64,000 nt of DNA from Streptomyces griseochromogenes (GTDB lineage Bacteria; Actinomycetota; Actinomycetes; Streptomycetales; Streptomycetaceae). Position 1 is the stretch's first letter. Every line of letters begins with the position of its first letter. The notes beneath the pieces were generated by a model. It was not told the origin of the DNA and did no database searches. It worked only from the letters and a program-made list of their open reading frames with translations. Below, piece after piece: positions 16,867 through 25,849 of the stretch. The translations under genes and the position numbers were made by a program. The stretch lies in contig NZ_CP016279.1 in the NCBI RefSeq assembly GCF_001542625.1, positions 372,001-436,000 on the forward strand, given 5' to 3'.

Positions 16867-18043
16867 ACTCGTGTTGCGCGCGGAGAAGCTCGACGCGGCG
16901 GACGAACTGGCCCCGCTGCGCTCCCGCTTCGTCCTGGACGACGTGGTGTACCTGGACGGAAACTCCCTTGGCGCCCTGCCGGCGAACGTGCCCGGCCGCG
17001 TCGAGGACGTCGTCCGCAGACAGTGGGGCGAGCTGCGCATCCGCTCCTGGGACGAGAGCGGCTGGTGGACGGCCCCCGAGCGGATCGGCGACCGGATCGC
17101 CCCGCTGGTGGGCGCCGCACCGGGCCAGATCGTCGTGGGCGACTCCACAAGCGTCAACGTCTTCAAGGCACTTGTGGCCGCGGTCCGCATGGCGGGGGAG
17201 GAGCGCGACGAGATCCTGGTCGACGCGACGACGTTCCCGACGGACGGCTACATCGCCGAGTCCGCCGCCCGCCTGACCGGCCGCAGGCTGCGGGCCCTCG
17301 ACCCGGCCGAGGTGCCGTCGGCACTCGGCGACCGCACGGCGGCGGTCCTGCTGAACCACGTCGACTACCGCGGCGGCCGCCTGCACGATCTGCCCGCGCT
17401 CACCGCGGCGATCCACGCGGCCGGCGCGCTCGCCGTCTGGGACCTGTGCCACAGCGCGGGCGCGCTGCCGGTCGGCCTGGACGAGCACGGGGTCGATCTG
17501 GCGGTCGGCTGCACCTACAAGTACCTGAACGGCGGTCCCGGTTCGCCCGCGTACCTCTATGTCCGCCGTGACCTGCAAGGCCGCTTCGACTCCCCGCTGC
17601 CCGGCTGGAACTCCCACGCCGAGCCCTTCGGCATGAGTCCGTCGTACGCCCCGGCACCGGGCGCCCTGCGCGGCCGCGTCGGCACGCCCGACATCCTCTC
17701 CATGCTGGCGCTGGAAGCGGCCCTGGACGTCTGGGACGACGTCTCGGTCTCCTCGGTCCGCGCCAAGTCCCTGGCCCTGACGGACTTCTTCCTGGAGTGC
17801 GTCACGGCGTACACCGAGCCGGGCCGGGTCGTCTGCGTCACTCCGGAGCCGCACGGCGAGCGGGGCAGCCAGATCGCCCTGCGCTGCCCCGACGCGGGCG
17901 AGGTCATGAAGCGCCTGATAGCCCGGGGGGTCGTGGGCGACTTCCGCCACCCCGACATCCTCCGCTTCGGCTTCACCCCGCTGTACGTGAGTTTCGCCGA
18001 CGCGGAACGAGCGGCCCGGGTGCTGGGGGAGGTGCTCGGGTAG
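16859..18043 (+). CDS. kynU: Kynureninase
   Basis: A PLP enzyme of 394 residues that cleaves kynurenine to anthranilate and alanine. Seen are VYLDGNSLGALP, GDSTSVNVFKAL, the DLCHSAGALPVGL cofactor loop, CTYKYLNGGPGS with Schiff-base K221, and the C-terminal VGDFRHPDILRFGFTPLY. The ATG lies inside the kynA end, an 8-bp overlap. With kynA and the downstream HGGxW hydrolase it completes tryptophan to anthranilate, which may feed catabolism or anthranilate-derived metabolites such as those in Streptomyces antibiotics. Confidence 0.96.
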   Translation: MSELVLRAEKLDAADELAPLRSRFVLDDVVYLDGNSLGALPANVPGRVEDVVRRQWGELRIRSWDESGWWTAPERIGDRIAPLVGAAPGQIVVGDSTSVNVFKALVAAVRMAGEERDEILVDATTFPTDGYIAESAARLTGRRLRALDPAEVPSALGDRTAAVLLNHVDYRGGRLHDLPALTAAIHAAGALAVWDLCHSAGALPVGLDEHGVDLAVGCTYKYLNGGPGSPAYLYVRRDLQGRFDSPLPGWNSHAEPFGMSPSYAPAPGALRGRVGTPDILSMLALEAALDVWDDVSVSSVRAKSLALTDFFLECVTAYTEPGRVVCVTPEPHGERGSQIALRCPDAGEVMKRLIARGVVGDFRHPDILRFGFTPLYVSFADAERAARVLGEVLG

Positions 18044-18160
18044 CGGAACCCGGGGGAGTGAGGAGGGGCGGGGCGCGACGGTGCCCTGCCCTTCTCTTTC
18101 TCCCCGCGGAGCCCCCGGCCGCGTACGAACTCTCCGAAGAACCGTTTACCCTCACCCTCC

Positions 18161-18188
18161 GTGACATCCCCATGTCCTCGCATGTCAC
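18161..18188. promoter_or_regulatory. GACAT/ATGTC repeats before the kynB-like gene
   Basis: GTGACAT at 18161-18167 pairs with ATGTCAC at 18182-18188, and a third half-site ATGTC sits at 18172-18176. The cluster lies 85-112 bp before the start at 18273 in a 229-bp gap, a plausible operator or promoter region. Its function is inferred. Confidence 0.35.
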
Positions 18189-18272
18189 CGGCCTGATACC
18201 GTCCCGGCCAACGGCCGACGAAGAATTCCCGCCTGGTCCGCCAAATTCGTTCCGTAGCTGAGAGGTTGGAGC

Positions 18273-19166
18273 ATGCCGGACGACGCCGCAGCAGCCCGCG
18301 CCGCCGCCGAAGAGGAGTCGGCCTTCTCGCATCCCCCGGTCGACCCCGATGTCACCGCCGCCTACGGCGACCACCCGGACCAGGTGATCGACTTCTACGC
18401 TCCCCGTACCGAGACCGCCCTCGCACCGCTGATCGTCGTCCTGCACGGCGGGGCCTGGCGCGCCCGGTACGACCGCCGCCACATCAGCCCTTTCGCGGAC
18501 TACCTGGCCCGCAGGGGCTTCGCCGTGGCCAGCGTCGAGTACCGCAGGGGCGGCGCGCCCCTGATCCCGGCACAGCAGCCGGGACCCGAAACCTCGACAC
18601 CACCGGCCGGCCGCTGGCCCGACACCTTCGACGACGTCGCCGCCGCCCTCGACGCCCTGCCCGCCCTGGCGCGCGAAGCGCTCCCGCAGGCCGATTCCCG
18701 CCGCACGGTTCTCACCGGCCACTCGGCGGGCGGCCACCTGGCCCTGTGGGCCGCGGCCCGCCATGTCCTGCCCGCCGACGCCCCCTGGCGCACCGACGGC
18801 CCGGCCCTGCTGCGCGGCGTCGTCGCGCTCGCCCCGATCGCGGACTTCGCCGTGGCGGAGAAACTGGACGTCTGCGGCAACGCCTCGCTGCAACTCCTCG
18901 GTGGAGAGGCGGAGTTCGCGGAGCGCCGGCCGTACGCCGACCCGGTGCTCCTGCTTCCGACGGGCATCGCGACCACCCTGGTCCAGGGCCGTACCGATCT
19001 GGTGGTGCCGCACCAGGTGGCAGAGTCGTACGCGGACGCGGCGGCGAAGGCGGGCGAGGTGGTGGGCCTGACGCTGCTGGAGGACGTGGGCCATTTCCCG
19101 CTGATCGACCCGGCGGCGGACGCGTGCGCGGTGGTGGCGGAGGAGATCGCCCAGCTCGCCTGGTGA
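18273..19166 (+). CDS. kynB: Alpha/beta hydrolase, probable kynurenine formamidase
   Basis: 297 residues from ATG 18273 (GAGAGGTTGGAG upstream). It is an esterase-type alpha/beta hydrolase with the oxyanion motif HGGAW, the nucleophile elbow GHSAGG, and LEDVGHFPLID carrying the catalytic histidine. HGGxW is characteristic of eukaryote-type kynurenine formamidase, and its position after kynA-kynU supplies the missing middle step, N-formylkynurenine to kynurenine. It could instead be a general carboxylesterase. The gap of 229 bp suggests its own promoter. Confidence 0.75.
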   Translation: MPDDAAAARAAAEEESAFSHPPVDPDVTAAYGDHPDQVIDFYAPRTETALAPLIVVLHGGAWRARYDRRHISPFADYLARRGFAVASVEYRRGGAPLIPAQQPGPETSTPPAGRWPDTFDDVAAALDALPALAREALPQADSRRTVLTGHSAGGHLALWAAARHVLPADAPWRTDGPALLRGVVALAPIADFAVAEKLDVCGNASLQLLGGEAEFAERRPYADPVLLLPTGIATTLVQGRTDLVVPHQVAESYADAAAKAGEVVGLTLLEDVGHFPLIDPAADACAVVAEEIAQLAW

Positions 19167-19327
19167 GGCGCCCGGTTCTCACGTAGGGGCCGGTCCCGGT
19201 CATACCCGTAATACCTGAGAGCTACGAAGCGGAACAGCTCCCTGGCGGGACGCGAACGACACGCCCCGATTTCTAACTTCCTTGTCAGAAGAGCCCGATG
19301 GCCGGGCGATCTGAGAGGAAGCCGACC

Positions 19328-20419
19328 ATGGGGCAGGCACGGCCCGACACCGCGGACCCGCACTCGCAGGCGGCGCCTTCGCCCCACGAGGGCCCGCCGG
19401 ACCCGGCGACGGAAGCCGCACGAGGGGTGCGGACGGGAGAAGAGACCCGGCCGAAGGCCGGACGCACTCCCGCATGGCTGCGCGCCCTCCTCTCCGCTCT
19501 CCTCACCGCGGCCATAGTCGCCCCCCTCTCCGGCGCGGCCCGCCCCGACATCCCCGCCCCGCCCCCCGCCACCCTGGCCCCCCTCGCCCCCTCCACGCTG
19601 CACACCGCGTACGAGGCGAACCGGGCCGACGCCGCCGAAGCGGCCCGCATGGCCGCCGCGCACGGCGACACACACCGAGCCGCCGCCGACCGCGCCCTGG
19701 CCTCCCCCTCCCGCCACCTCCTCTCCTTCGACGGCCGGGGCGCCGGACAGGCCACGGAGATCCTCGGCGACCTGACCCGCGCCGACCACGTGGCCGTCCT
19801 CGTCCCCGGCTCCGACACCTCCATAGACACCTACGACCGCTTCCACCGGGCGGCGGCGGCCCTGTACGAGGACCTCACGCACCGCGCCCCCGGCGGCACG
19901 CGCGTCGCCGTGGTCGCCTGGCTCGGTTACCGCACCCCGGGCACGGTCAGCACCACGGTGACCACCACGACCCGGGCCGACGAGGCGGCCCCTCGCCTCC
20001 GCGCCCTCGTCCGGCAGCTGCACACCCTCGCCCCCGCCCGGGCCCGCGTCTCCCTGCTCTGCCACTCCTACGGCTCCGTCGTCTGCGGCCGGGCCGCCGC
20101 CGGTCTGCCCGTCGACGACATCGTCCTCGTCGGCAGCCCCGGCACGGGCGCGGACTCCGTCGCCGCCCTGCGCACGCCCGCCCGCGTCTGGGCGGCCCGC
20201 GGCAGCTCCGACTGGGTGGCGCACGTACCGCACGTCCGCGCCGACCTCCTCGGCGTCACCGTCGGCTTCGGCACCGACCCGGTCTCCCGCGCCTTCGGCG
20301 CCCGGGTCTTCGACGCCGCCGGCGCCGACCACAGCGGCTACTTCACCCCGGGCTCGGCCTCCCTCGCCAACCTGGCCCGGATCACCCTCGGCGAGACCTC
20401 GGAGGTGCCCCGTGCCTGA
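19328..20419 (+). CDS. Alpha/beta hydrolase of the DUF1023 type, exported or membrane-anchored
   Basis: 363 residues from ATG 19328, chosen because GAGGAAG precedes it. After a disordered Pro/Glu-rich cytoplasmic start there is one hydrophobic segment (about 49-70), then a hydrolase domain: DHVAVLVPGSDTSIDTYDRF, VAVVAWLGYRTPG, the nucleophile elbow LLCHSYGSVV, VLVGSPGTGAD and GADHSGYFTPGS near the end with the catalytic histidine. This matches the DUF1023 family common in Streptomyces; substrates are unknown. It overlaps the acyltransferase by 8 bp. Confidence 0.8.
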   Translation: MGQARPDTADPHSQAAPSPHEGPPDPATEAARGVRTGEETRPKAGRTPAWLRALLSALLTAAIVAPLSGAARPDIPAPPPATLAPLAPSTLHTAYEANRADAAEAARMAAAHGDTHRAAADRALASPSRHLLSFDGRGAGQATEILGDLTRADHVAVLVPGSDTSIDTYDRFHRAAAALYEDLTHRAPGGTRVAVVAWLGYRTPGTVSTTVTTTTRADEAAPRLRALVRQLHTLAPARARVSLLCHSYGSVVCGRAAAGLPVDDIVLVGSPGTGADSVAALRTPARVWAARGSSDWVAHVPHVRADLLGVTVGFGTDPVSRAFGARVFDAAGADHSGYFTPGSASLANLARITLGETSEVPRA

Positions 20420-21650
20420 GCCCGCCCTGAGCGCTCCGCGCCGCGCGCTGGAGGCGATGCGTCGCGGTGCCCACCGCGTGGACGCCGCCACACCCGCCTC
20501 CCGGGACCGCGCGGTCGACGCCCTGCGCGCCTTCGCGATCCTCGGCGTCGTCCTCGGCCACTGGCTGGTCACGGCCCTGGTCGCCGAGGACGGAGCGCTG
20601 CACACGGCGAGCCCGCTGCAGCACATGCCGTGGCTGGCCCCCATCTCCTGGGCCTTCCAGACCCTCGCCGTGTTCTTCCTGGTCGGCGGCCATGTGGCGA
20701 CCCGCAGCCATGCCGCCGCGCGGGCCCGTGGGGTGTCGTACGGCGCCTGGCTGCGCGCCCGCCTGGCCCGCCTCCTCGGGCCGGTCGTCGCCCTCCTCAC
20801 CCTGTGGACGGTGGCCGCGACGGCCCTGCTGCTGACCGGCACTTCCTTCTTGACGCTCCACACGCTCGTCAAGCTGGCCCTGTCCCCGCTGTGGTTCCTC
20901 CTGGTCTTCGCCGCTCTGACGGCGGTCACCCCCCTGGCCGCCCGCCTCAACCCGCTCTGGCCCCTGGCCGTCGTCCTGCACGTGGACATCCTCCGCTTCG
21001 GCCTGCACACCGGCCCCTCCTGGCTGGGCTGGGTGAACCTGGCGGCGGGCTGGCTGGTCCCGTACACCCTCGGCGCCGCCTGGACCCGCGGCGAGCTGGA
21101 GACCCGCCGCGCGGCCTGGGTCCTGCTCCTCGGCGGTACGACGGCCACGGCCGTGCTCGTGCTGGCGGCGGGCTACCCCGCGTCGATGGTCGGCGTCCCG
21201 GGCGCCCCGGTCTCCAACCTCAACCCGCCGACCCTGGCGGCCGTGACCTTCGGACTGGCCCAGTGCGGTCTGGCCCTCCTCCTGCGCGAGCGGCTGCGGC
21301 GCGCGATGCGCCGCCCGCTCGTCTGGGCGGCCGTGGCGCTGGTCAACCTCTCCGCGATGACGATCTTCCTGTGGCACCAGACGGCGCTGATGGCCACGAC
21401 GGCGACGGCCCTCTCGGCGGGCCGCCTTCCCGGACTGCACACGCTCCCCGACGGCCTGGGCTGGGTGGCGGCCCGGCTCCTGTGGCTCCCGGTGTTCGCC
21501 CTGGTCCTGGCCGTGTGCTGGACCGCGTTCCGGTCCCTGGAACAGAGGGCCCACCGTCGTTCCGCCGGCGCACACCGGGTGCGCCCGCGGGTGGTCCGGG
21601 TGCACCGGCCCAGGGACGCGGAGACTGCGCGGGCGGTCCGCCATGTCTAG
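20412..21650 (+). CDS. Membrane acyltransferase family protein
   Basis: 412 residues from GTG 20412, with about ten transmembrane helices. The N-terminal RDRAVDALRAFAILGVVLGHW is the acyltransferase-3 signature (R-x10-H) of OafA/YrhL-type enzymes, which move acyl groups onto sugars or lipids at the membrane. Later segments are LWFLLVFAALTA and FLWHQTALM. It overlaps the upstream DUF1023 hydrolase by 8 bp, suggesting both act on one envelope substrate. The tail is basic. Confidence 0.82.
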   Translation: MPEPALSAPRRALEAMRRGAHRVDAATPASRDRAVDALRAFAILGVVLGHWLVTALVAEDGALHTASPLQHMPWLAPISWAFQTLAVFFLVGGHVATRSHAAARARGVSYGAWLRARLARLLGPVVALLTLWTVAATALLLTGTSFLTLHTLVKLALSPLWFLLVFAALTAVTPLAARLNPLWPLAVVLHVDILRFGLHTGPSWLGWVNLAAGWLVPYTLGAAWTRGELETRRAAWVLLLGGTTATAVLVLAAGYPASMVGVPGAPVSNLNPPTLAAVTFGLAQCGLALLLRERLRRAMRRPLVWAAVALVNLSAMTIFLWHQTALMATTATALSAGRLPGLHTLPDGLGWVAARLLWLPVFALVLAVCWTAFRSLEQRAHRRSAGAHRVRPRVVRVHRPRDAETARAVRHV

Positions 21651-21660
21651 GGTGAGGCGC

Positions 21661-23028
21661 GTGACGGAAACGGAGGGGCGCCGGGTGCTCGTGGCGCTCG
21701 GGGGCTGGGCCAGACGCTGGCTGCGCGTGCTGCGCGACGACTTGTGGACGACCAGGCCGGATCCGCTGCCCCCCTCCGTGTGGCTGCGCTGGCTGCCGCA
21801 CGGCGTCGTGTGCCTGGCCGCGCTCGGGGTCACGCTCGGCGCAGTGGCACAGCTCAGGGAGAACGGGCATCTGGGCACCGGAGCGGCCTTCGTCATCGGT
21901 GTCGCGCCGGGCGGCGCGATGGTCCTCGCGCTGTGGCGGCCCATCCCGGCCTGGTGGCTGTCCATGGCGGCGACCGTGGTGGGAGCCGTCGCGGTCCACG
22001 GAAGACTGAGCATGGTGCGCCAGGTGACGTTCACCTGGCCCTGGACCGCGTCGGGCATCATCGCGCACCTGTTCGTCCTGCTGCTGCTCGCGCTGCGCGT
22101 GCGCACCCGGGTGACGCTCGAGGCGCTGGCCCTGACCGTGCTGGTCACCTACGTCCTGGAGGGCGTGTGGGGCGCGGAGCACTACCAGACCACCGGGGTC
22201 GTCACGGTGGTGCTGTCCGCGGTCGTCGTGCTGCTCGGCATCGCCCTGCGCGGCCGCCGGGTGGCGCGGGCCGAACTCGTCCAGCAGACCACCCTCACCG
22301 CGGAGGAGCGGGCCCGCCGCACCCTGCTGGAGGAGCGCAGCCGTATCGCGCGGGAGCTGCACGACGTGGTGGCGCACCACATGTCGGTCATCTCCATCCA
22401 GGCGCAGGTGGCCCCGCACCTCGTCGAGCAACCGCCCGACGAACTGATCGAGAACCTGGCGGGCATCCGCAAGAACGCGCTGGAGGCGCTCACCGAGCTG
22501 CGCCGGGTGCTCGGCGTGCTGCGTTCGGAGAACCCCGAGGACCCCTACGGCCTCGGGGATCCCGGCACCAGGTCGGCCCCGGACGCTCCCCAGCCCACGC
22601 TCGACCGGCTCGACGTGCTCATGGAGAACACCCGCGCGGCGGGGCTGGACGTGACCATCGAGGTCGTCGGCAAGGCGCGGCCCTACGATCCCGGTGTGGA
22701 GCTGTCGGCGTACCGGATCGTGCAGGAGGCGCTGAGCAACGCCCTGCGGCACGCGCCGGGGTCCCGGGTGCGCGTCGAGGTCGGACACTTCCCGAACGGC
22801 CTGCACCTGGAGGTGACCAACTCCCGCCCGCGGGAGCCCGTCCCGCCCTCTCCGGGCGCCGGGCACGGACTGCTCGGCATGCGTGAGCGCGCGGCGATGC
22901 TCGGCGGCCATGTCACCGCGAGCAGCACCCGGCACGGCGGCTTCCAGGTCATGGCCTTCCTGCCCCGGGACGGCACCCCGCCCGCGTCCCCGTCCGACCC
23001 GCCCCTGACAGGAGAAGTGACCCCATGA
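21661..23028 (+). CDS. Two-component sensor histidine kinase (DesK/NarX-type)
   Basis: About 455 residues from GTG 21661 (GTGAGG just upstream); ATG 21643, overlapping the upstream stop, is the alternative. Several membrane helices lie between residues 35 and 195. The dimerisation/phospho-acceptor segment is SRIARELHDVVAHHMS, with the His after the E-L. The ATPase domain has AYRIVQEALSNALRHA, GAGHGLLGMRERA and GGFQVMAFLP. It is the HPK7 class that pairs with NarL-type regulators. The stop overlaps the regulator start (ATGA). The sensed signal is unknown. Confidence 0.92.
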   Translation: MTETEGRRVLVALGGWARRWLRVLRDDLWTTRPDPLPPSVWLRWLPHGVVCLAALGVTLGAVAQLRENGHLGTGAAFVIGVAPGGAMVLALWRPIPAWWLSMAATVVGAVAVHGRLSMVRQVTFTWPWTASGIIAHLFVLLLLALRVRTRVTLEALALTVLVTYVLEGVWGAEHYQTTGVVTVVLSAVVVLLGIALRGRRVARAELVQQTTLTAEERARRTLLEERSRIARELHDVVAHHMSVISIQAQVAPHLVEQPPDELIENLAGIRKNALEALTELRRVLGVLRSENPEDPYGLGDPGTRSAPDAPQPTLDRLDVLMENTRAAGLDVTIEVVGKARPYDPGVELSAYRIVQEALSNALRHAPGSRVRVEVGHFPNGLHLEVTNSRPREPVPPSPGAGHGLLGMRERAAMLGGHVTASSTRHGGFQVMAFLPRDGTPPASPSDPPLTGEVTP

Positions 23029-23699
23029 CGAGCGGCACCATCCGCGTACTCATCGCCGACGACCAGGAGATGGTCCGGCAGGGCTTCACCGTGCTGCTCA
23101 ACACCAAGCCCGACATCGAGGTCATCGGGCAGGCGGTGGACGGCAGGGACGCGATCGCCAAGGTCGCCGAACTGACCCCGGACGTGGTCCTGATGGACAT
23201 CCGGATGCCCGATGTCGGCGGCATCGAGGCGACCGGCCGCATCACCCTCGACCACCCGGGCATCAGGGTCCTCGTCCTGACCACCTTCGACCTGGACGAG
23301 TACGTGTACGACGCGCTGCGCGCCGGGGCCGCCGGGTTTCTGCTCAAGGACGCCTCCGCGGACCAGCTCGCCGAGGCGGTCCGGATCGTGGCGGCCGGGG
23401 ACGCGCTGCTCGCCCCGGGCATCACCCGCCGGCTGATCGCCGAGTTCTCCCGCCTGGACGGCACCCGCCGGGCCCCGCTCAAGCAGCGGGTGGGCGGTCT
23501 GACGGATCGGGAGACGGAGGTGCTGGCGCTGATCGCGCAGGGCCTGTCGAACGCGGAGATCGCCGAGCGGCTGGTCGTGGCCGAGCAGACGGTGAAGACG
23601 CATGTGGGCCGGATCCTGGTGAAGCTGGGCCTCAGGGACCGCACCCAGGCGGCGGTCTTCGCCTACGAGTCGGGCCTGGTCCGCCCCGGCGGCCGCTGA
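23025..23699 (+). CDS. NarL/LuxR-family response regulator
   Basis: 224 residues. The receiver domain (about 5-122) has acidic DDQ, phospho-acceptor D in VVLMDIRMPD, a T in VLTTFDLDEYVY and K in LLKDAS; the LuxR helix-turn-helix (about 155-215) has LTDRETEVLALIAQGLSNAEIAE (in part) and VKTHVGRILVKL. It is coupled by ATGA overlap to the kinase before it and is highly similar to the regulator at 25141. Confidence 0.95.
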   Translation: MTSGTIRVLIADDQEMVRQGFTVLLNTKPDIEVIGQAVDGRDAIAKVAELTPDVVLMDIRMPDVGGIEATGRITLDHPGIRVLVLTTFDLDEYVYDALRAGAAGFLLKDASADQLAEAVRIVAAGDALLAPGITRRLIAEFSRLDGTRRAPLKQRVGGLTDRETEVLALIAQGLSNAEIAERLVVAEQTVKTHVGRILVKLGLRDRTQAAVFAYESGLVRPGGR

Positions 23700-23797
23700 C
23701 CCCGGCCCCGCGCCCGCGCGTAGTACCTGAGACGGACCCCCGAGGACCCCCCTCCATGGGGACGACCGCGCCCCCTCCGCCGCCTACCGTGTCGCAT

Positions 23798-25144
23798 GTG
23801 ACCGAGACGACACACACGCAGACGACACCGCCGGGCGGAGCCGCGAGGCCGCGCAGCCCCGAGTTCCAGCTCGCCGCGGACGCCCTGCGCGGGCTGCGGC
23901 AGGACTTGTTCCAGGACGCCTTCGCCTACCGCCCGCTGCCGCGCAGGGAGGCCCACGGCCGGCTCGCCCGCCGGTCCGGCCGTGTGAAGGAGTACGCGCC
24001 CTGGGCCCCGCACGCGATGGTGGCCGCCTTCGGCACGGTGGCGATGCTCCTCGCCCTGTCGAGCGAAGCCGGACTGCCGTCCGCGCTGTGCGGGCTGCTG
24101 GCGCTCGGGCCGGTGCTGCTGACCCTGGCCCGTCCGGTGGGCGCGTTCTGGTTCTCGCTCGCCGCGTCCACGGCCGCCGTCGTCGTCGGCGCCAGCACCT
24201 GGAGCGACCGGCCGTGGCTGCCGAGCAGCTTCCTGTCCCACCTGGTGGTGCTCACGGTCGTCGCGATACGCACGCGCCCGCGTACGGCGGCCTGGATGTG
24301 GGTGCTGACCGCGGCCTACGGTTTCCTCACCGAGACCATCGCCCCATGGAGCCAGTACGACACCAACGTGGGCCCGATGCTGGTGGTCTCCGCGCTGTCC
24401 CTGCTGGTCGTCACCGTCCGGCACACCCGCCGGGAGGCCCAGCAGGAGGTGACCGCCCAGCTGACCGTGACGGAGCACGAGCGCTCGCGGCGCACGCTGC
24501 TGGAGGAGCGCACGACCATCGCCCGTGAGCTGCACGACGTCGTCGCCCACCACATGTCGGTGGTCGCGATCCAGGCGGAGGCCGCGCCCTACCGGGTGGA
24601 GAACCCGCCGCCGGAGCTGGAGAAGGCGTTCGCCACCATCCGGGAGAACGCGGTGGCGGCCCTGACCGAACTGCGCCGCGTCCTGGGCGTGGTCCGAGCC
24701 GAGGACTACGAGGCCCCCGACGCCCCGCAGCCGAACCTCGCCGACCTGGACGGGCTGCTCGCCAATGTGCGGGAGGCCGGACTGGAGGTGGAGAAGGTGG
24801 TGACCGGAGCGGTGCGCGAACTGCCGCAGGGCGTCGAGCTGTCGGCGTACCGGATCGTGCAGGAGGCGCTGAGCAACTCGCTGCGGCACGCCCCGGGCGC
24901 GGGCGCCCGGGTGGAGATCGGGTACGTTCTCGGTGGACTGGGCCTGCGCATAGTCAACGGTCCGCCGCCCGCTTCCGCCCTGCTCAAGCCCTCGCCGGGC
25001 GCGGGGCACGGCATCACGGGGATGCGGGAGCGCGTCTCGATGCTGAACGGTGAGATGACGGCGGGCCCGGTGCCCGACGGAGGCTACGAGGTGACGGTGT
25101 TCCTGCCGGTGCCGGCGGACACCCCGATCGAGGGTGAGGCATGA
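23798..25144 (+). CDS. Two-component sensor histidine kinase, paralogue of the 21661 kinase
   Basis: About 448 residues from GTG 23798; an in-frame ATG at 23756 would add a Pro-rich stretch. Membrane helices lie between about 75 and 210. The acceptor box TTIARELHDVVAHHMS, the ATPase SAYRIVQEALSNSLRHA and GAGHGITGMRER closely match the kinase 2 kb upstream, so the two systems are a tandem duplication whose sensor halves have diverged. It overlaps the next gene by ATGA. Confidence 0.92.
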   Translation: MTETTHTQTTPPGGAARPRSPEFQLAADALRGLRQDLFQDAFAYRPLPRREAHGRLARRSGRVKEYAPWAPHAMVAAFGTVAMLLALSSEAGLPSALCGLLALGPVLLTLARPVGAFWFSLAASTAAVVVGASTWSDRPWLPSSFLSHLVVLTVVAIRTRPRTAAWMWVLTAAYGFLTETIAPWSQYDTNVGPMLVVSALSLLVVTVRHTRREAQQEVTAQLTVTEHERSRRTLLEERTTIARELHDVVAHHMSVVAIQAEAAPYRVENPPPELEKAFATIRENAVAALTELRRVLGVVRAEDYEAPDAPQPNLADLDGLLANVREAGLEVEKVVTGAVRELPQGVELSAYRIVQEALSNSLRHAPGAGARVEIGYVLGGLGLRIVNGPPPASALLKPSPGAGHGITGMRERVSMLNGEMTAGPVPDGGYEVTVFLPVPADTPIEGEA

Positions 25145-25806
25145 CGATCCGCGTACTGATCGCGGACGACCAGATGATGGTCCGCGAGGGCTTCTCCGTC
25201 CTGCTGAACGCGATGCCGGACATCGAGGTCGTCGGTGAGGCCGTCAACGGCCGCGAGGCGGTCGAGCGGGTGCGGGAACTCGCCCCGGACGTGGTGCTGA
25301 TGGACATCCGCATGCCGGAGCTGAACGGCATCGAGGCGACCCGGGAGATCGTCGCCGCGGACGGGGCGGCGAAGGTGCTGGTGCTGACCACGTTCGACCT
25401 GGACGAGTACGTCTACCAGGCGCTGCGCGCGGGAGCCTCCGGCTTCCTCCTGAAGGATGCCTCGGCGCGCCAGCTGGCGGAAGGGGTGCGGGTGGTGGCG
25501 TCCGGGGAGGCGCTGCTCGCCCCCTCCGTGACCAAGCGGCTGATCACGGAGTTCTCGCGCCTCGCCGAGGCGCCGCGCATGATGCCGTCGGCACGGGCGG
25601 CGTACGGGGAGCTGACGGAGCGGGAGACTGAGGTGCTGGTCCTGATCGCGCAGGGCCTGTCGAACGCGGAGATCGCCGAGCGCCTGGTGGTGGCGGAGTC
25701 GACGATCAAGACTCATGTGAGCAGGATCCTGGTGAAGCTGGGCCTCAGGGACCGCACCCAGGCGGCCGTGTTCGCGTACGAGGCCCGGCTGGTCACACCG
25801 GGCTGA
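25141..25806 (+). CDS. NarL/LuxR-family response regulator, paralogue of the 23025 regulator
   Basis: 221 residues. The receiver has DDQMMVREGFSVLLNAMPD, acceptor D in VVLMDIRMPE, TTFDLDEYVYQ and LLKDAS; the output domain has ELTERETEVLVLIAQGLS and IKTHVSRILVKLGLRDR. The DNA-recognition helix is nearly identical to that of the first regulator (TIKTHVSR against TVKTHVGR), so overlapping targets or cross-talk are likely. Confidence 0.95.
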   Translation: MTIRVLIADDQMMVREGFSVLLNAMPDIEVVGEAVNGREAVERVRELAPDVVLMDIRMPELNGIEATREIVAADGAAKVLVLTTFDLDEYVYQALRAGASGFLLKDASARQLAEGVRVVASGEALLAPSVTKRLITEFSRLAEAPRMMPSARAAYGELTERETEVLVLIAQGLSNAEIAERLVVAESTIKTHVSRILVKLGLRDRTQAAVFAYEARLVTPG

Positions 25807-25849
25807 CGGCGCGTGATGTCCACACGGGGGTCTGAGTGAGGGAGTACGC

